Positions 34,238 through 46,110 of a DNA stretch of 64,000 nucleotides are shown here, piece by piece; the stretch's first letter is position 1, and each line of letters begins with the position of its first letter. The stretch is from NCBI GenBank assembly GCA_027257055.1, contig JAPVLO010000278.1:62001-126000 (forward strand), given 5' to 3'. The DNA is from Cephalopachus bancanus (Eukaryota > Chordata > Mammalia > Primates > Tarsiidae). The notes beneath the pieces are model-generated. The model did not search any database, was not told where the DNA came from, and saw nothing but the letters and a program-made list of their open reading frames with translations. The translations under genes were made by a program, and so were the position numbers.

Positions 34238-35670
34238 CAGTTGTGTCCTGTGATGGACTGTGTCCATCGCGTCACTACACATATGTTCATCAGGATAAGT
34301 ATGTACAACCTCATGTGGTATACCTCACATACATACAATAAAATACATTTCTTAAGTGTGATGTTCTCATGTGCGCTCCATGCAATGAACAGCAAGTGTC
34401 GAATTCCCAATGTGTTTTCCAGGGGGAGCAAAGTGGGGAAAGTCTGGTTCTTTTCTGAAAGATTCTTTGAGCATGAGAGTGTGCCAAGCTGGAGTCCCTT
34501 AAAAGAAATGCATTTCAGACACTTCACTCTGCTCTCACCAGAAAGAGATCTTTCTCTGCTAGTAATTATGAGGGAACTCGATGGTCCGATAAACAGGGGG
34601 CCCGAGTGCAGTTCTGAAGGACTTGGACAGGGCCTGGGTCCCGAGTGTGAGTCACGCTGAGGTCACTGTGGACGCCCGAGACCCAGCAGTGAGTCAGCCC
34701 CCTGGGGCCAGTGACGCCATCCCACCCCTCCCACAGTAGGTGCTTACAGCGCCATGTGCTGCTGAGCCGGAGCTGCCCGATGAGCCCCAGGAGAGGACAG
34801 GCTCATGACAGGCAATGAACTATGATGCCAGCTTTCCATGTGAGCTCTGTGCACTCACACAGGTCGACAAAATGGGGCTTCATTCAGACACTGTGCTTAC
34901 TTCTCAGAACCCCAGGGAATGGGAATCCAAACTGGATAGACAGGAGAGCTTGTGTCAAGCATTTTACTCTGCTGTGCCAGATACCATTTCAACATCGATT
35001 TCCATCATTCTTCAAAATTTCACTTTTAAGTGATGTCAAAATAAACAAGCCCAGCAACATCCAGGCAATTTGTTCTCAGAGCGCCTGTGCCCATTCCAGT
35101 GCATGGATTGAGTCAGCAACACTTCTGTGAGTTCTACCATTCCTTGTACTATTAAGCAAAATGAGAAAAGGAGGGGGCTGTCAAGGTGCCGTGATTCTTC
35201 TGGGCCCCAAGCATACAGTCACAGCAGCTATTGTAATACACAGGAACCGGCCCTTGCATGTGTTTTTGATTCTGCACTGGGAGCCATGATATCAAATGTT
35301 ATAACACTGGGAAGTTGGGTTTATATTTAATAGGCACTCAGTCACACATGAAATAACTGTCAACATTTAAGCAAGTTGCTTATAAATTGAAAACACTTGG
35401 ACGACAGCCAAAAGGAGCGTGTTATCCTCACCCCGGAAGAAGCCCTGGGGTTTTCTCATCACTCTCCTCCCCTCCTCCAGAAGGTGAGCCCCTCGTCTGA
35501 TGCCTGCGCAGCCAACCAGCTCAGTCTGTTTTAAGCTGCATACATAAGGTGTCACGTGACACGTGGTCGTGTGCACCTGACTCTTTCTAGAACATCTGTG
35601 GTGTTTGTGGCACGCGGTCATGTCCTGTGTGGTAGAGATGTCTTTCCTGTAAGGTAACCATTCATTAAAA
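34238..35670. other. Unassigned stretch
   Basis: Unique-looking, GC-richer at 34560-34800. A 139-codon plus-strand frame at 34241-34660 has no recognisable features. No repeat or RNA gene is named. Confidence 0.45.
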
Positions 35671-35862
35671 AGGCACCCTAATATATTATTCCATGCCAAA
35701 GTTCTATTCATTTTCAGTTCAGGGCCACAGTGACTAAAGCTGCCCTGGACATACCCATGCATGTCTTTGCTGCACATGTGCATGTGTTCATGATGTCTGG
35801 TGTGGCAAACAGTATGGGCACCTTCTGCAGCAATGAGTGTACCTTCATCAGACTCCACCTAT
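35671..35862 (-). repeat. Duplicated L1M-like segment, copy A
   Basis: About 190 bases nearly identical to 36726-36917. The agtgactaaagctgccctgg part corresponds to the antisense old-L1 phrase 'gctatgaataaagctgctatgg'. The similarity continues through a catgtctttgctgcacatgtg block and a cttcatcagactcc block to both ends. Reverse-strand frames over both copies give similar peptides, which reflects shared DNA, not a gene. Confidence 0.85.
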
Positions 35863-36661
35863 AGCCAGCACAGCTGCTGCCCTCAGAAACCCCAGGCTAC
35901 GCTTCCCAGAGCTGTTCTTTGACCATATCTGGGGGCACAAGAAGGCTAAGGCAGTCCTCAAGGAGGCACAGGACTCCCCTGACAGCTGACTTTGCCTTTA
36001 GGACTCTCTGACAGCATGTTCCAAGCCTCTGCAGGCTGTGCAGAAGTCCAGGACACATCTACCTGGCCTCCTCCCTCATGGTCCTCCATCTGATGTCAGA
36101 CTCGAATCTTGGCCTGAGGGGTCTCCTGCCTTGCTTTCCTCACAAAAGCATTCCTCCTAGCAAAGTCTTTACGCAGTTAATGTCAGCGTGACCTCTGTTT
36201 CTTGGAGAACCCTGATCCTTCAGTGCCCCACCCAGATTCTTTTAGATCCTTTCAACACTAGTGTGTCCACGTGTTTGCTGGAAGGACCCACACCACAAAC
36301 CACATCAGAAGAGTGTCTTGAGGCTGAAAGAACAGGATAAACCACAGGGAGGCATAAGTGTTTAGGAATGTACAGCCTCCTGGGAGGCCTGTGGCCTAAG
36401 ACTGACCAGGGCAAAAGCCCTTCCCACGTGTCCCAAGGCAGGACAAGTTTTGAGATGCAATTTGTGCTTCAGAGCTCTTGAATGGATCAGACTGAAGTTG
36501 GGACTTAACCCGAAATCCCAGCCCTCCTTGGTCTTTCCCATTGTCTTGTCCAGTGCACCCACTCACCAGTTTCTCTTCTGAATACTTTTGCAATAAATTA
36601 CTGGAAATTAAATCCTGGGAGGAGGATCAGCTTGAGGAAGTTTCTTTCTTGAGATAGACAC
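35863..36661. other. Spacer between the duplicated segments
   Basis: Unique-looking DNA of average GC. Reverse-strand frames of 64-66 codons overlap and are not supported as genes. Confidence 0.4.
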
Positions 36662-36920
36662 TTACCTGAAAATAGAATTGCTTGGTCTTAGGGTGTATAT
36701 GTATTTGATTTGAGTAGACAATGCCAGGCACCTTAATGTATCAATCCATGCCAAAGTTCTATTCATTCTCAGTTCGGGGCTACAGTGAATAAAGCTGCTC
36801 TGGACATGCCCATGCATGTCTTTGCTGCACATGTGCATGTGTTCATGATGTCTGGTGTAGCAAGCAGCATGGGTACCTTCTGCAGCAGTGAGTGTACCTT
36901 CATCAGACTCCGCCTCTATT
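36662..36920 (-). mobile_element. L1M fragment, antisense; holds duplicated segment copy B (36726-36917)
   Basis: Antisense old-L1 text: a gaaaatagaattgcttggtc block and a tacagtgaataaagctgctc block, typical of L1M ORF2 read backwards. 36726-36917 is the second copy of the segment at 35671-35862. Copy B keeps more L1M sequence on its left than copy A does. Confidence 0.65.
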
Positions 36921-37180
36921 TTTACGAAACAGAGTGCCACATTTGCCATGAGTAGAACATGAGAGTTTCAGATACTCCATCTATGCCATAACTTGGTACT
37001 GATAATCAGTTAACTACAGCTTTCCTGGGCTATGTGGTGATATCTAATGATAATACTTAGTTATTGATATCATAATTTTTATAATTATAAATATTCTTTA
37101 ATTATAGGTATTTTTATTGTATGTAATCTAATTATAGCTATAATTTTAAATAATCCAATTTATTTTGTGCATTTGCTTCA
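36921..37180. other. Unassigned, AT-rich
   Basis: ATAATTATAAAT-rich sequence at 37050-37160. No gene is seen. Confidence 0.45.
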
Positions 37181-37493
37181 TTTTTGTTTTTGTTTTTGTT
37201 TTTTGTTTGTTTTTTTGAGTTGGAGTCTCACTCTGTCACCCAAGCTGGAGTGCAGCAGGCCGCTCCCGGTCACCGCAGCCTCGACCTGCTGGGCTCCGGT
37301 GATCCTTCTGCCTCAGCCTTCCAAGCAGCTGGAACTACAGGCGTGCGCTACCACAGTCGGCTCATTTTGATTTATTGTAGAGATAAGTTCTCGCCAAGTT
37401 GCCTAGGCGAGTCTCGAACCCGCGGGCTCAGGCAATCCACTCACCTCAGCCTCCCAAGGCGCAGGATTACAGGCTGAGTAACCAAGCCCGACT
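37181..37493 (-). mobile_element. Alu SINE, antisense (first of a tandem pair)
   Basis: T-rich tail 37181-37216 with TTTTTG units, then gagttggagtctcactctg and a full Alu body to 37493. It has the local signature (ctcgaacccgcgggctcagg, ggcgcaggattacaggctga). Plus-strand frames here are Alu shadows. Confidence 0.93.
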
Positions 37494-37792
37494 GTTTTTG
37501 TTTTTGTTTTGTGTTGGAGTCTCACTCCATTGCCGAGGCTGGAATGCAGTGGCACACTCACGGCCATCCCAGTGTCAGCCTGCTGGATTCCAGTGATCCT
37601 TCTGCCTCAGACTTCCAAGTATCTGGAACCACAGACACACACTACCATGCCTGGCTAATTTTATTTATTGTTGTAGAGAAGAGGTCTTGCCAAGTTGCCC
37701 AGGCTGGTCTTGAACCCACAGGTTCAGGCAAACCATTCACCTCAGCCTCCCAAATTGCTGGGATTACAGGCTGAGTCACTGACTCCAGTCTA
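37494..37792 (-). mobile_element. Alu SINE, antisense (second of a tandem pair, older)
   Basis: Starts right after the first copy with its own T-rich tail (gtttttgtttttgttttg) and runs through both arms to about 37792. It is more diverged: it has lost CpGs, and its left arm ends in cccaaattgctgggattacaggctgag. It differs from its neighbour at many sites, so it is a separate, older insertion. The younger Alu probably landed in or beside its A tail. Confidence 0.9.
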
Positions 37793-38677
37793 TTGTTTAT
37801 ATTTATGATGAATACTCTATATGTCTACTTAAAGAAATATTTGCTTCCTTAAACACATAAAGACTTTGTTTTATGTTGTCATCTAAAAGTTTTGTTGCAT
37901 TATGTTTTCATTTTAAATATGCAATTCACCAGAAATTATTTTTAGAGTATGGTTTGAATAAGGGATAAATTGTATATTTTTCCATGCTTAGCCAAATAAC
38001 CAGAGTTTTGCCTTTTTTACATAACAATGCTTTTAAATTGCAAGGATCTATTTCTACCTTTTTATTGTCACTAACACATATAATTTGTCTAAACTTGTGC
38101 TGATGCCGCACTGCATGAATAACTGTGTTTATAATAACTCTTGATGTCTAGTAGAGTAAGTTCTTTCATCTTGTTCTGCTAATTCAAGATTGTCTTAGCT
38201 ATTCTTGGATCTGTGTATTTCATATACTTTTTAGAATTATATTATCTTTTTGCATAGAAGAAAAAATACTACTGTGATTATATTGACTCTATGGTTCAAT
38301 CCATGAACATAGTATATTCCTCCATGTTTTCTTAAAAATTTTTCTCAGCTATGCTGTGTATGTGTGTGCACACACACATGTTTACAGAAAGCACTTATGC
38401 ATTTTTTTACTAGATTCTCTCCTACGGACATTTTTTTGATACTATAAATTATATCATCATTTGTAATATAGTTTTCATTTTTTGTGGGTTGTTGCTGGCA
38501 TACAATTTATTCTGTGTTTTGACTTTGTAGCTTGTAGGCTTACTAAATTTACTTACAAATTTTAATAATTAATTTTTCCATTATTGTTGCCTTCTTTGGA
38601 TGCAGTTATATCCTCTGGGGAAAATGTCACTTTATGATTTTAGATTTTTATATGTTTGTCAGGAAAAGGATTGATTG
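37793..38677 (-). mobile_element. Old L1M fragment, antisense (ORF2)
   Basis: T-rich antisense L1 ORF2 text, including the part near 37860-38060 and a ttcttggatctgtgtatttc block at 38203-38222. A later segment has attgactctatggttcaatcc. All frames are closed. The Alu at 38694 splits it from the following DNA. Confidence 0.65.
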
Positions 38678-39010
38678 AAAATAATATTTTCCAGCCGGGT
38701 TCGGTGGCTCAGCCTGTAATCCCACGCCTTTGGGAGGCTGAGGTGAGTGGATTGCCTGAGCCCACGGGTTCGAGACCCACCTGGGCAACTTGGCGAGACC
38801 TCATCTCTACAATAAATCAAAAAAATTAGCCAGGCGTGGTATCGCGTGCCTGTAGTTCCAGCTACTTGGAAGGCTGAGGCGGAAGGATCGCTGGAGCCCA
38901 GCAGGTCGAGGCTGCGGTGGCCGGGAGCATGCCACTGCACTCCAGTCTGGGTGACAAAGTGAGACTCCAACTCAAAAAATAATAATAATAAAAATAAATA
39001 ATATTTTCCA
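38678..39010 (+). mobile_element. Alu SINE, full-length, sense, with target-site duplications
   Basis: Body 38694-38973 plus A/AAT-rich tail. The 15-base duplication aaataatattttcca flanks it at 38679-38693 and 38996-39010. It carries the full local signature (gccgggttcggtggctcagc, cgcctttgggaggctgaggt, acctgggcaacttggcgag, caataaatcaaaaaaattag). The retained CpGs suggest a recent insertion. Confidence 0.95.
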
Positions 39011-39114
39011 TTGTGTATGAGGAATTTTCAGACATCACACATATCTGTAAAATATCACCTTCAGCTAGTGTCATGGGCACTTCAGAAATGTGGGGGATTT
39101 TAACGGGTGCTTTG

Positions 39115-39346
39115 TAAAACATGACATTCAGATGGCCAGTCAGCATATGAAAACATGCTCAAAACCTAATTTGTTAGGAATAACACAACATATTCCCTAA
39201 AGACATAAAATCAAAAAATGAAAGCTATCCATGGCAGTGTCATAAAGATGTGGCAGTTAGACTTCTGATACATTGCTGGTAGGCATGAAAATTGGTAAAA
39301 ACCACTTTGGAAAACTTGTTGACAGTATCTGCAAAGGCTAAATGCC
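39115..39346 (+). mobile_element. Old L1M fragment, sense
   Basis: Sense L1 text near the ORF2 end: a cagtcagcatatgaaaacatg block at 39138, a cattgctggtaggcatgaaaa block at 39271, and aaaccactttggaaaact at 39298. It is heavily decayed. Confidence 0.55.
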
Positions 39347-40359
39347 TGCCAACATCACGATTCTGCAATTCCGGTTGGAGATGTGTGTAGACTCTTGCAG
39401 TGGATAGACATGAAGGGAAGCCTTCCACCATTCCTGCCTCATTGCATAATTTGCTCCTTTGAGTACCAGGGACCCTGTGACTTGTGGCCAATTACACCGT
39501 GTAGCAAAGTCTATGAATGTCACTCAGAATCATGCTTTGTTACATAAGACTCCATCTCCACTGACAGAAGAGAGAGAGTTTCCTGCTGACTCTGAGGAAT
39601 CAGCAACCATGGTATAACTGCCCATAGTGAGTGCCACGTGGCAGAGAACTCTAAGGTCTTCAGGTCTATAACTGCGAGAAACTGAATTCTGTCAACAACA
39701 CACAATTTTGGAAGACACACCTGAGCTGCAGAAAAGAGCATGGCCTGGCTGACACCTGAATTTCAGCCAGTGAGAACTTGAGTGAGGACACACTAGGATG
39801 AGCCCAGGCTTCTGAAAAACTTTGGAGTGTGATATCCAAAACAAACTTTTACATTAGAATGTCTGTTAGCGGAGATTGGGTTGCCCATAAAACTGACAAC
39901 AGGTAGCTGGAGTTCCCACATCAACCCCACCCTGAGTGTTCTGGGTGGCCTGGAGCGAGGAATATGATGCTTGAGTTTCTTAATTCCATATCCTGAGATG
40001 CTACACCCACCCCAGAGCAGCTTCAGCTGAAGCAATGGACCGACAGCAGGAGATGGGGTCAAGTGGAGTCCTCCCAGCCCCTGCAAGGAATGTTGACCAT
40101 CACCGAGGGCCTTCGTAAATATCCTGTGACTATAGAAGTATTTGGGAATCCACCAAAACATCCCAGCTGCCTTTCCTCTAGAATTCTTCAATTTGGCCCT
40201 AGATAATTACTGCATTGCAAACTCAGAAAACTATGTGACCTGCCCCACATCAGAGAGCCATTCGGGGCCATGAAAGAGTTCAGACATTGCAGACAGTGCA
40301 CTCCAGAAGAAAGGCCCTTTCTTTGTCATCAGACCACTATTGCTTCTACTGTTCCATCT
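39347..40359. other. Unassigned stretch
   Basis: Unique-looking. Reverse-strand frames of 132 codons at 39793-40191 and 83 codons at 39240-39491 have no recognisable features. No RNA gene is seen. Confidence 0.45.
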
Positions 40360-40470
40360 CAGGGAAATTATTCATCTCTCTGAGACCTCAGTTCCCATAT
40401 GTGTAAGATGGGAAAAAAATAACTCAACCTCCCAGGAGTAGACAGTCAGTATTTCAAAGATACAGGCAAT
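40360..40470 (+). mobile_element. MIR SINE fragment, sense
   Basis: Strong core match: attattcatctctctgagac then ctcagttcccatatgtgtaa then gatggg, matching the conserved MIR order. Borders are approximate. Confidence 0.7.
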
Positions 40471-42508
40471 TATTAGTGTAACTGGACTTTATTTCTGGAA
40501 AGTAAGCATTTCAATGAGAGTTAAATTATACTTTTAAAGACAAAATAAAGAAATTTTAAAAAAACAGCTATCTGACAATATTGATAGATCAAACACTGTA
40601 TCGTTGAGTACAGTATACTGAAAAAAATTGCTTTGGAGTCTTATACATACTACACAATCCTTGTCTTTCACTAGTGCACATACATATTTTTTCATTAAAT
40701 CAACATTCATTGTTTTTCTACCAAGCATTTGCTCAAAATATTTAATATGCAAAATTAAATTCCTTTCCTGAAATGAAGCTATGATTCCCATTATGAGAGC
40801 CAACTGTAATTAGACATGAATGGTCCTAAACAGAGTATCTGACACAGTGTTGGCCACTCAGATACCCATCAGCATGATTTTTCCCCCTTATCCCTTTAAA
40901 CCCTTGGAGCTGTCATACATAAATCATGTAGATTATCATTTGATTCTTGAGATCAAGTTGATCTTGGCATATTGGGGAAAAATAAACAAACAAAACATAT
41001 TGGGCAACTTGATATTAAGCCAAGGGCTACCCTATGCTACAAATATTCAGAGATGAGTCAGGATAATTGCTTCAACCCCACTTGGATTAAATATTGGGAA
41101 ATCAGGAAAGGAAAATTACATATAAGATCCCTACCAAAGGTCAGAGGATATTCAAAGGCTGGTGAGGATGTGAAGAATGCAACGGATTTATGGTCTCTGG
41201 CTACACACTACTCAGGAGCAATTAATTAAACAGTCACTAAAGTTTATCATGTGCTTTCCATACAGAAGTCCTTGTTTATAAGGAACTTGCAGTTTAATTG
41301 ATAAGATAATGTTGTTGCACAAAAGAACAATCTGAGGGAATAAGTTTAACTGGTAAAATGTATGATGTAAACTTTGACTATTTAGAAACTCAGAAAAAAT
41401 ATGGAATCTTAATACGGGCTAAAGAGTTCTTGAACAGCAGGAATGATGGTTGTTTTGGAGGAACTATGGAAACAATTGGTGGTTCTTGACTCCAGCATGC
41501 GGCCAGCATCTCAGGCAAAGGAAAGATCAGTTGCAGACTCATTCTGGGGTTGTGACCTGCTAACACGGGGGGTGTTTGTTAGGTCACGGATACATGTCCT
41601 ATTTCCCCTTCACCCAGGGAGTGGGCAGATGTGGAGGAATTCTAGAAAGCTCTTGCGAAACATGATTGCACAGCTTGGATGGAAAATAAATCAGAAAGGA
41701 ACTAGAGCATTGTATTTCTGTTGAGCAGTTTGAGGCCTGCCCTATCAGCAGAATGTTTCTGTCTCTTCTTGGAGTCATCACTGAATGGTGACAGGATGTG
41801 AAGTCAAGGTGGGGGACTGCGGGCCATTGAAGTCAGCTCTTCTGAGGTAGAAAGAGGAGCAAGTTTACTTGTGATGAGCCTATGAAGATGACTGAGGGCT
41901 GCTTGACAAATCCAGCACCAGATCAAGGAGTGCCCACTTGATTCTAGATAGTCAGCCGGTTTTATGAGAAAAAGGTAGACATAATTTGACTGATTCTAGC
42001 AAACAGTTAGAAATTTATGTCCAGGACGAAGTTCTATTTGCAGATTTACAGCCCCCAGCCTGAGATTTTTAACAGCACCACAATAACTACTGCTTATGAG
42101 CAGGAATGTGGGTTGTAAGGCTAAGGTCGCTCAGGGCGAAGTTGGCCCCACCTACAAGAGGCCTTCACTCCTCCACTGAGCAGAATGCCGGAAGGAGCCA
42201 GGGCTTTGGATGGATTCCTTGAACAGCTGCAGTCGCCCTGGACTGCTTTCTTCTAGACTTTCTATTACCTGAAAAAAAGACAAAACCCTCTTTTGTGGTT
42301 AAGCTGCCGTAACTGGGTTTCTGTTACAGGAAGCTGAAAGCCATCATTGTTGACACAGTGGATGCAGCCAATTCTTCTGAGACGCCTGACTATGAAAAGG
42401 AAGAGAGGGATACAGCAACCTCCAAAATACAGAAAACCTGAGGGGACGCGGGAAGTTGTGTGGAGGGATGTGACTGCCCACAAGGGAAAATATGACAGAC
42501 ATTCCACC
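40471..42508. other. Unassigned stretch
   Basis: About 2 kb of unique-looking DNA. Frames of 78-93 codons at 40534-41724 lack family features. No Alu or clear L1 is present. Confidence 0.45.
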
Positions 42509-42619
42509 AAGGCCCATGTCTCAGGGAAGACCCTGCTGGGGCTTCTTGACGGGTGCTGCCCCATGTGTTCCAGGAAAAACCCAGCTGGGATTGCTTGATG
42601 GGTGCTGTCCCATGTGTTC
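42509..42619 (+). repeat. 49-bp tandem duplication (about 2.3 copies)
   Basis: 42522-42570 and 42571-42619 align at a shift of 49 bases, with the gggtgctgccccatgtgttc block at 42551 and again at 42600 with one change. The 13 bases before 42522 (ggcccatgtct) resemble the end of a third unit. The overlapping open frames at 42265-42850 are repeat-affected and not credible genes. Confidence 0.85.
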
Positions 42620-43104
42620 TGATATCTTTGCAGAGATGCACACTGAGTTTCTATGCTCCGTCATGGCTGATGTCCTCTGTAACCGTGAGCTCCACAGGAA
42701 GCCTTCAGTCCACTGGCGTCTGGGAGGGACTGCCTGTCCCTGCAGGCTCTGAACACCCCTCAGCTGTGGCTCAAGATTATTGCCGCTCTGTTTCTGTAAT
42801 CCATGCACTCTGTGTCTACACTTTTTCTGGGGAAGCCTGAGCCTGTGCACTCCCAGGTGATGATAGGAATGTTGGATTCCAGCAGGTGTGTCTGAGGAAT
42901 TGTGCCCTACTTGGAGTAGAGCTCAAAATGGGCTCCCTGTTCACGACATCTCGGCCCCCACCTTAGGGGACATCATAAATATGTCCCTGCATGGTAACAT
43001 TTGGAAAAATAGACTCTCTGGTGATGGAAAGCATGTGTATTAAGAGCAGCAAGAATGCAGGCAAAGGATCAACACAGGACTCTTGGAGAGCACCAATGAG
43101 CAGG
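42620..43104. other. Unassigned stretch
   Basis: Average composition, nothing recognised. Confidence 0.45.
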
Positions 43105-43640
43105 CAGTATTTTTTAAAATTAATATAGTTTTCTTGATTGCACTAGCTTTAAGGGTACGAATGGTTTTTGGACACATGGCTGCTTTGCAGAATGGTAAAG
43201 AAATCTGGGCTTTAAGACATTCGTCACATCATTGCTCTGTTAAACTCTAGTGTGTCCACGTGGCTCTTTGCACTATGGTCACCATGTTTCTTGGCTTTTG
43301 CCCCCTTCCCTCCCTTGGAGAGGTGAATCTCTTCTCTCTCTCTCTCTCTCTCTCTCCCCCCCCTCTCTCTCTCTCTCTCTCTCTAATTTACTTTCTAAAG
43401 AAACTATATTTTCTAATCAAAAGAAAAAAGAAGACACTCATCACAACTTGTGCACATTGTACCCAACGGGTTTTTTCCTCTCTCCCTCCATCCCACCCCT
43501 CCCCCGGGTCTCCAAAGTCCATTATACCATCTCTGTTCCTTTGCAGACAATCAGCTCAGCTCCCACTTACAAGTGAGAACATACGGTGTTTGGTTTTCTG
43601 TTCCTGAGTTACTTCATTTAAGATAATGGTAGGAGGCAAT
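43105..43640 (-). mobile_element. L1 3' end, antisense
   Basis: Antisense L1 3' UTR and last ORF2 part: a tctccaaagtccattatacc block at 43509, a cttacaagtgagaacata block at 43566, and the ttctgttcctgagttacttc block. The T-rich start near 43110 is the degraded tail. A CT repeat lies inside the 3' UTR. Plus-strand frames of 108 and 115 codons here are shadows. Confidence 0.75.
43336..43384 (+). repeat. (CT)n microsatellite
   Basis: CT run of about 48 bases with a C8 interruption near 43358-43365, inside the antisense L1 3' UTR (a G-rich tract on the L1 strand). Confidence 0.95.
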
Positions 43641-45660
43641 GTGTACATTCTCTGTTGAAAGACGAGTAGAAGTTTCCCAAAGAGGGGTGAAGAGAGTTGA
43701 CCTTACAACTCAGTGAGGGCGATGTCATTGAACTGACCCATTGTACCCGGGAGACTGGTGAGCGCCAAGTGGTAGAAAGAGACTAAAGTGGACTGAGTGG
43801 TGGCCCACATACCACGCCAGGTCTTCTCAGCTTAAAGCTGGAAATGGCAGCGAGTCATCAAAGGGCTTAAAGGGGGTGACAGATCTGAGTTACAGTTTAG
43901 CAAGTGAAAGTGAAGGTGGCAGGGACAGATGGGACAGCCAGGATTCACCTGATGAACTTCTCTCAACGATATTCACATCACAGTATTACTCTTCAGACCA
44001 GCAGGTCACGTGCTGGGCCACATCTGGGTCACAAATGTTCAGAAGGAAGAAGATGGTTTTTATATTTATTAATTTTAAAATTAACTTGGATATATGACCT
44101 TCAGCAGTGTTTTTTTCTAATTTAAAAGGATAAACATGTTACATTCATGCAGTTTTAGAAGTCATTCTTTCATTTACAACTAAATCTATATCCAAATTGA
44201 AAACTAATTCCTATTTTTAAATATTCCCCTTACCTTCCCACCATCCCCCAAAAAATCTATGGGTAAATTTGAACATCTTGATGAATGTGAAAATATATAT
44301 TATCTGAATTCCTTAGGGATATTTTAGGATAGATTGATTTTTGTTGCACTATTCAAGATCAGACAACAGTAAAAATGTCTTAATATTTAGTGGTTTTTGT
44401 ATTCTATTAGAAATATATTCAACTAAAAAAAAAACTTTGGGAAAATTACACTCTTATAATTGTTTTTCTGTATGTTCCTAAACTAGGGATATGTAAAAAA
44501 ATATTTGAATATTGCCGAATAATAAAAGTATGTATAATCCCATTTATTTAATTTAACAATAAAAGCCCATTAAGTGACTTGGTATGTTTGGAATGCATGC
44601 AGTATCATGCAAAGTATAGCACTTTTAACGGCCTCTAAAGGTGATTGCAGAAAAGTGATTCAGACAACTATCCGTATTTCCCTTGCTAACCAGTAGCAGA
44701 AAGATTTTGAACACAAAAGAAAAGAGAAACAGACATTAAAGGCAGAGGAAGCCTGTCACGATGTTGCTCCCACATCCGGCTGGAAGATACTTCTCTCCCA
44801 GAATAAATTTACTGACTCGTCTCCAGTGTGTGTCCCTTTCACACTTGCTCGCTTCATAAACAGAACCTTAAACATTAGTTGTGTCTATTTTTCATGAAAA
44901 GACAAACACAATTGCATTGAATTAAAAATTATAAAAATGCACACACTGAAGACTGTCCAATACCTGATCAATTCATTATAGACTCGTGGAGTTGAAGCAC
45001 AGGGGCGTCTAATTCAAACAGAAGTTGCCAAAACCCTTTCTCTGGCATCCACCCCCATGAGAGTGTGCCGGCCCCTCCTGGTGGATCATCTCATGTGCCA
45101 CAACCCTGGCTTTGGGAAATTGCATCAAGTGTATACATTTGGTCCTGAGACAATGAAGGGTGTAGAGATTCTTTTTTGTCCTCTTGACGTTGGAGAAGAA
45201 TATGGCCCACTGTTGGACAGGCTCTGAGATGTGGCAGGTCTAGGGTCCGCTGCCACCTCATGAGGCCATCGGTCTGTGGCTTATTGCAGGTCTTCCCTCA
45301 CCCCCACCACAGGCCCTTTGCAAACACGCATGCGCCCTCCCTCCACAGGAGACGAACACTTGGGGGACAGCAGTTGGCTTTCCAGGGAGCTCCAGCCCTC
45401 CCTGCTCCCACACCACACACATGCTTCCTGGGCCTATGAGGGCAGGGGACACAGCTGCTTTCCCTTACCCATAAGCTGGGGGAGTGGGCTCTGTGTGCAG
45501 GGAGAGAGGGCCGGAGAGTGCTACAGGACGGCTGGGGAAGGATGGAGAAGATCGATGTTGCTTTCTCTGGCAGTGCCAGTGCTGCCTGTGTTCTGCTGGG
45601 TGGGTTTCCTAGTCAGGAGAGTACACTGCAGGTGGATCTGCCAGGCAGAGGGGAAGCAGG
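43641..45660. other. Unassigned stretch
   Basis: About 2 kb, AT-rich at 44100-44620 and GC-richer at 45230-45660. Frames at 45258-45680 on both strands overlap and lack recognisable features. No gene or repeat is named. Confidence 0.45.
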
Positions 45661-45672
45661 ACTTGTTACTCA

Positions 45673-46110
45673 CTGCTTAAAACAGTATTTGAACTCATCA
45701 GTTCTGACGCCTTTTAGTGCGTATTCCTTTTTTGTTTCACCTATTTCACATCAGCAAAATGTTTCCCTTTGAGGACTTTTTTCATCCGCAGAAACAAACA
45801 AAACAAGTCGCTTGGGGCAAGATTGGATGAATAGGGAGGGCGGGGCACAGGGGTCATGCCATTTTGGTCAAAAACTGCTGAACACTCAGCGTGGTGTGGG
45901 CAGGTGTGCTTATAAATCACCCATCATGAAATAGGCAAATGCGTTGAAAGAATCTATAAAAAATTAATTCACTGAAGCCAAACGCAGCCTCTCACAACAA
46001 TGCTGCCTGGTACACAGATGCCAGTGAACTCCTAGAACACTTACCTAGTGGGGGAGGCTGCTACTACAAGGGACCCACCCTCCAAAAAATAATTCCATGC
46101 TTTTTGGGGT
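45673..46110 (-). pseudogene. Mariner (Tc1/mariner) transposase remnant
   Basis: Reverse-strand reading in changing frames matches the C-terminal part of a mariner transposase. In order it shows QNGMTPVP, then a PPYS-NLAPSD block (45800-45855) in place of the family's PPYSPDLAPCDF, then MKKVLKGKHFADV (about 45750-45786), then ALKGVRTDEFKYCFKQ (45673-45722). The upstream catalytic region, normally HHDNAPAH, is decayed to about IYKHTCPHH, so the second catalytic Asp is gone. Frameshifts and stops break it. Mariner elements move by cut-and-paste DNA transposition; this copy is dead. Terminal inverted repeats are not seen. Confidence 0.75.

Noticed and set aside
35367..35858. 163-codon reverse frame sharing peptides with 36662-36949
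   Set aside because: The shared peptides come from the duplicated L1M-like DNA segment. Old antisense L1 explains them better than a gene pair.
37167..37774. Plus-strand frames with LESHSVTQAGVQ-type peptides
   Set aside because: These are translated antisense Alus. The same peptide type appears over every Alu in the window.
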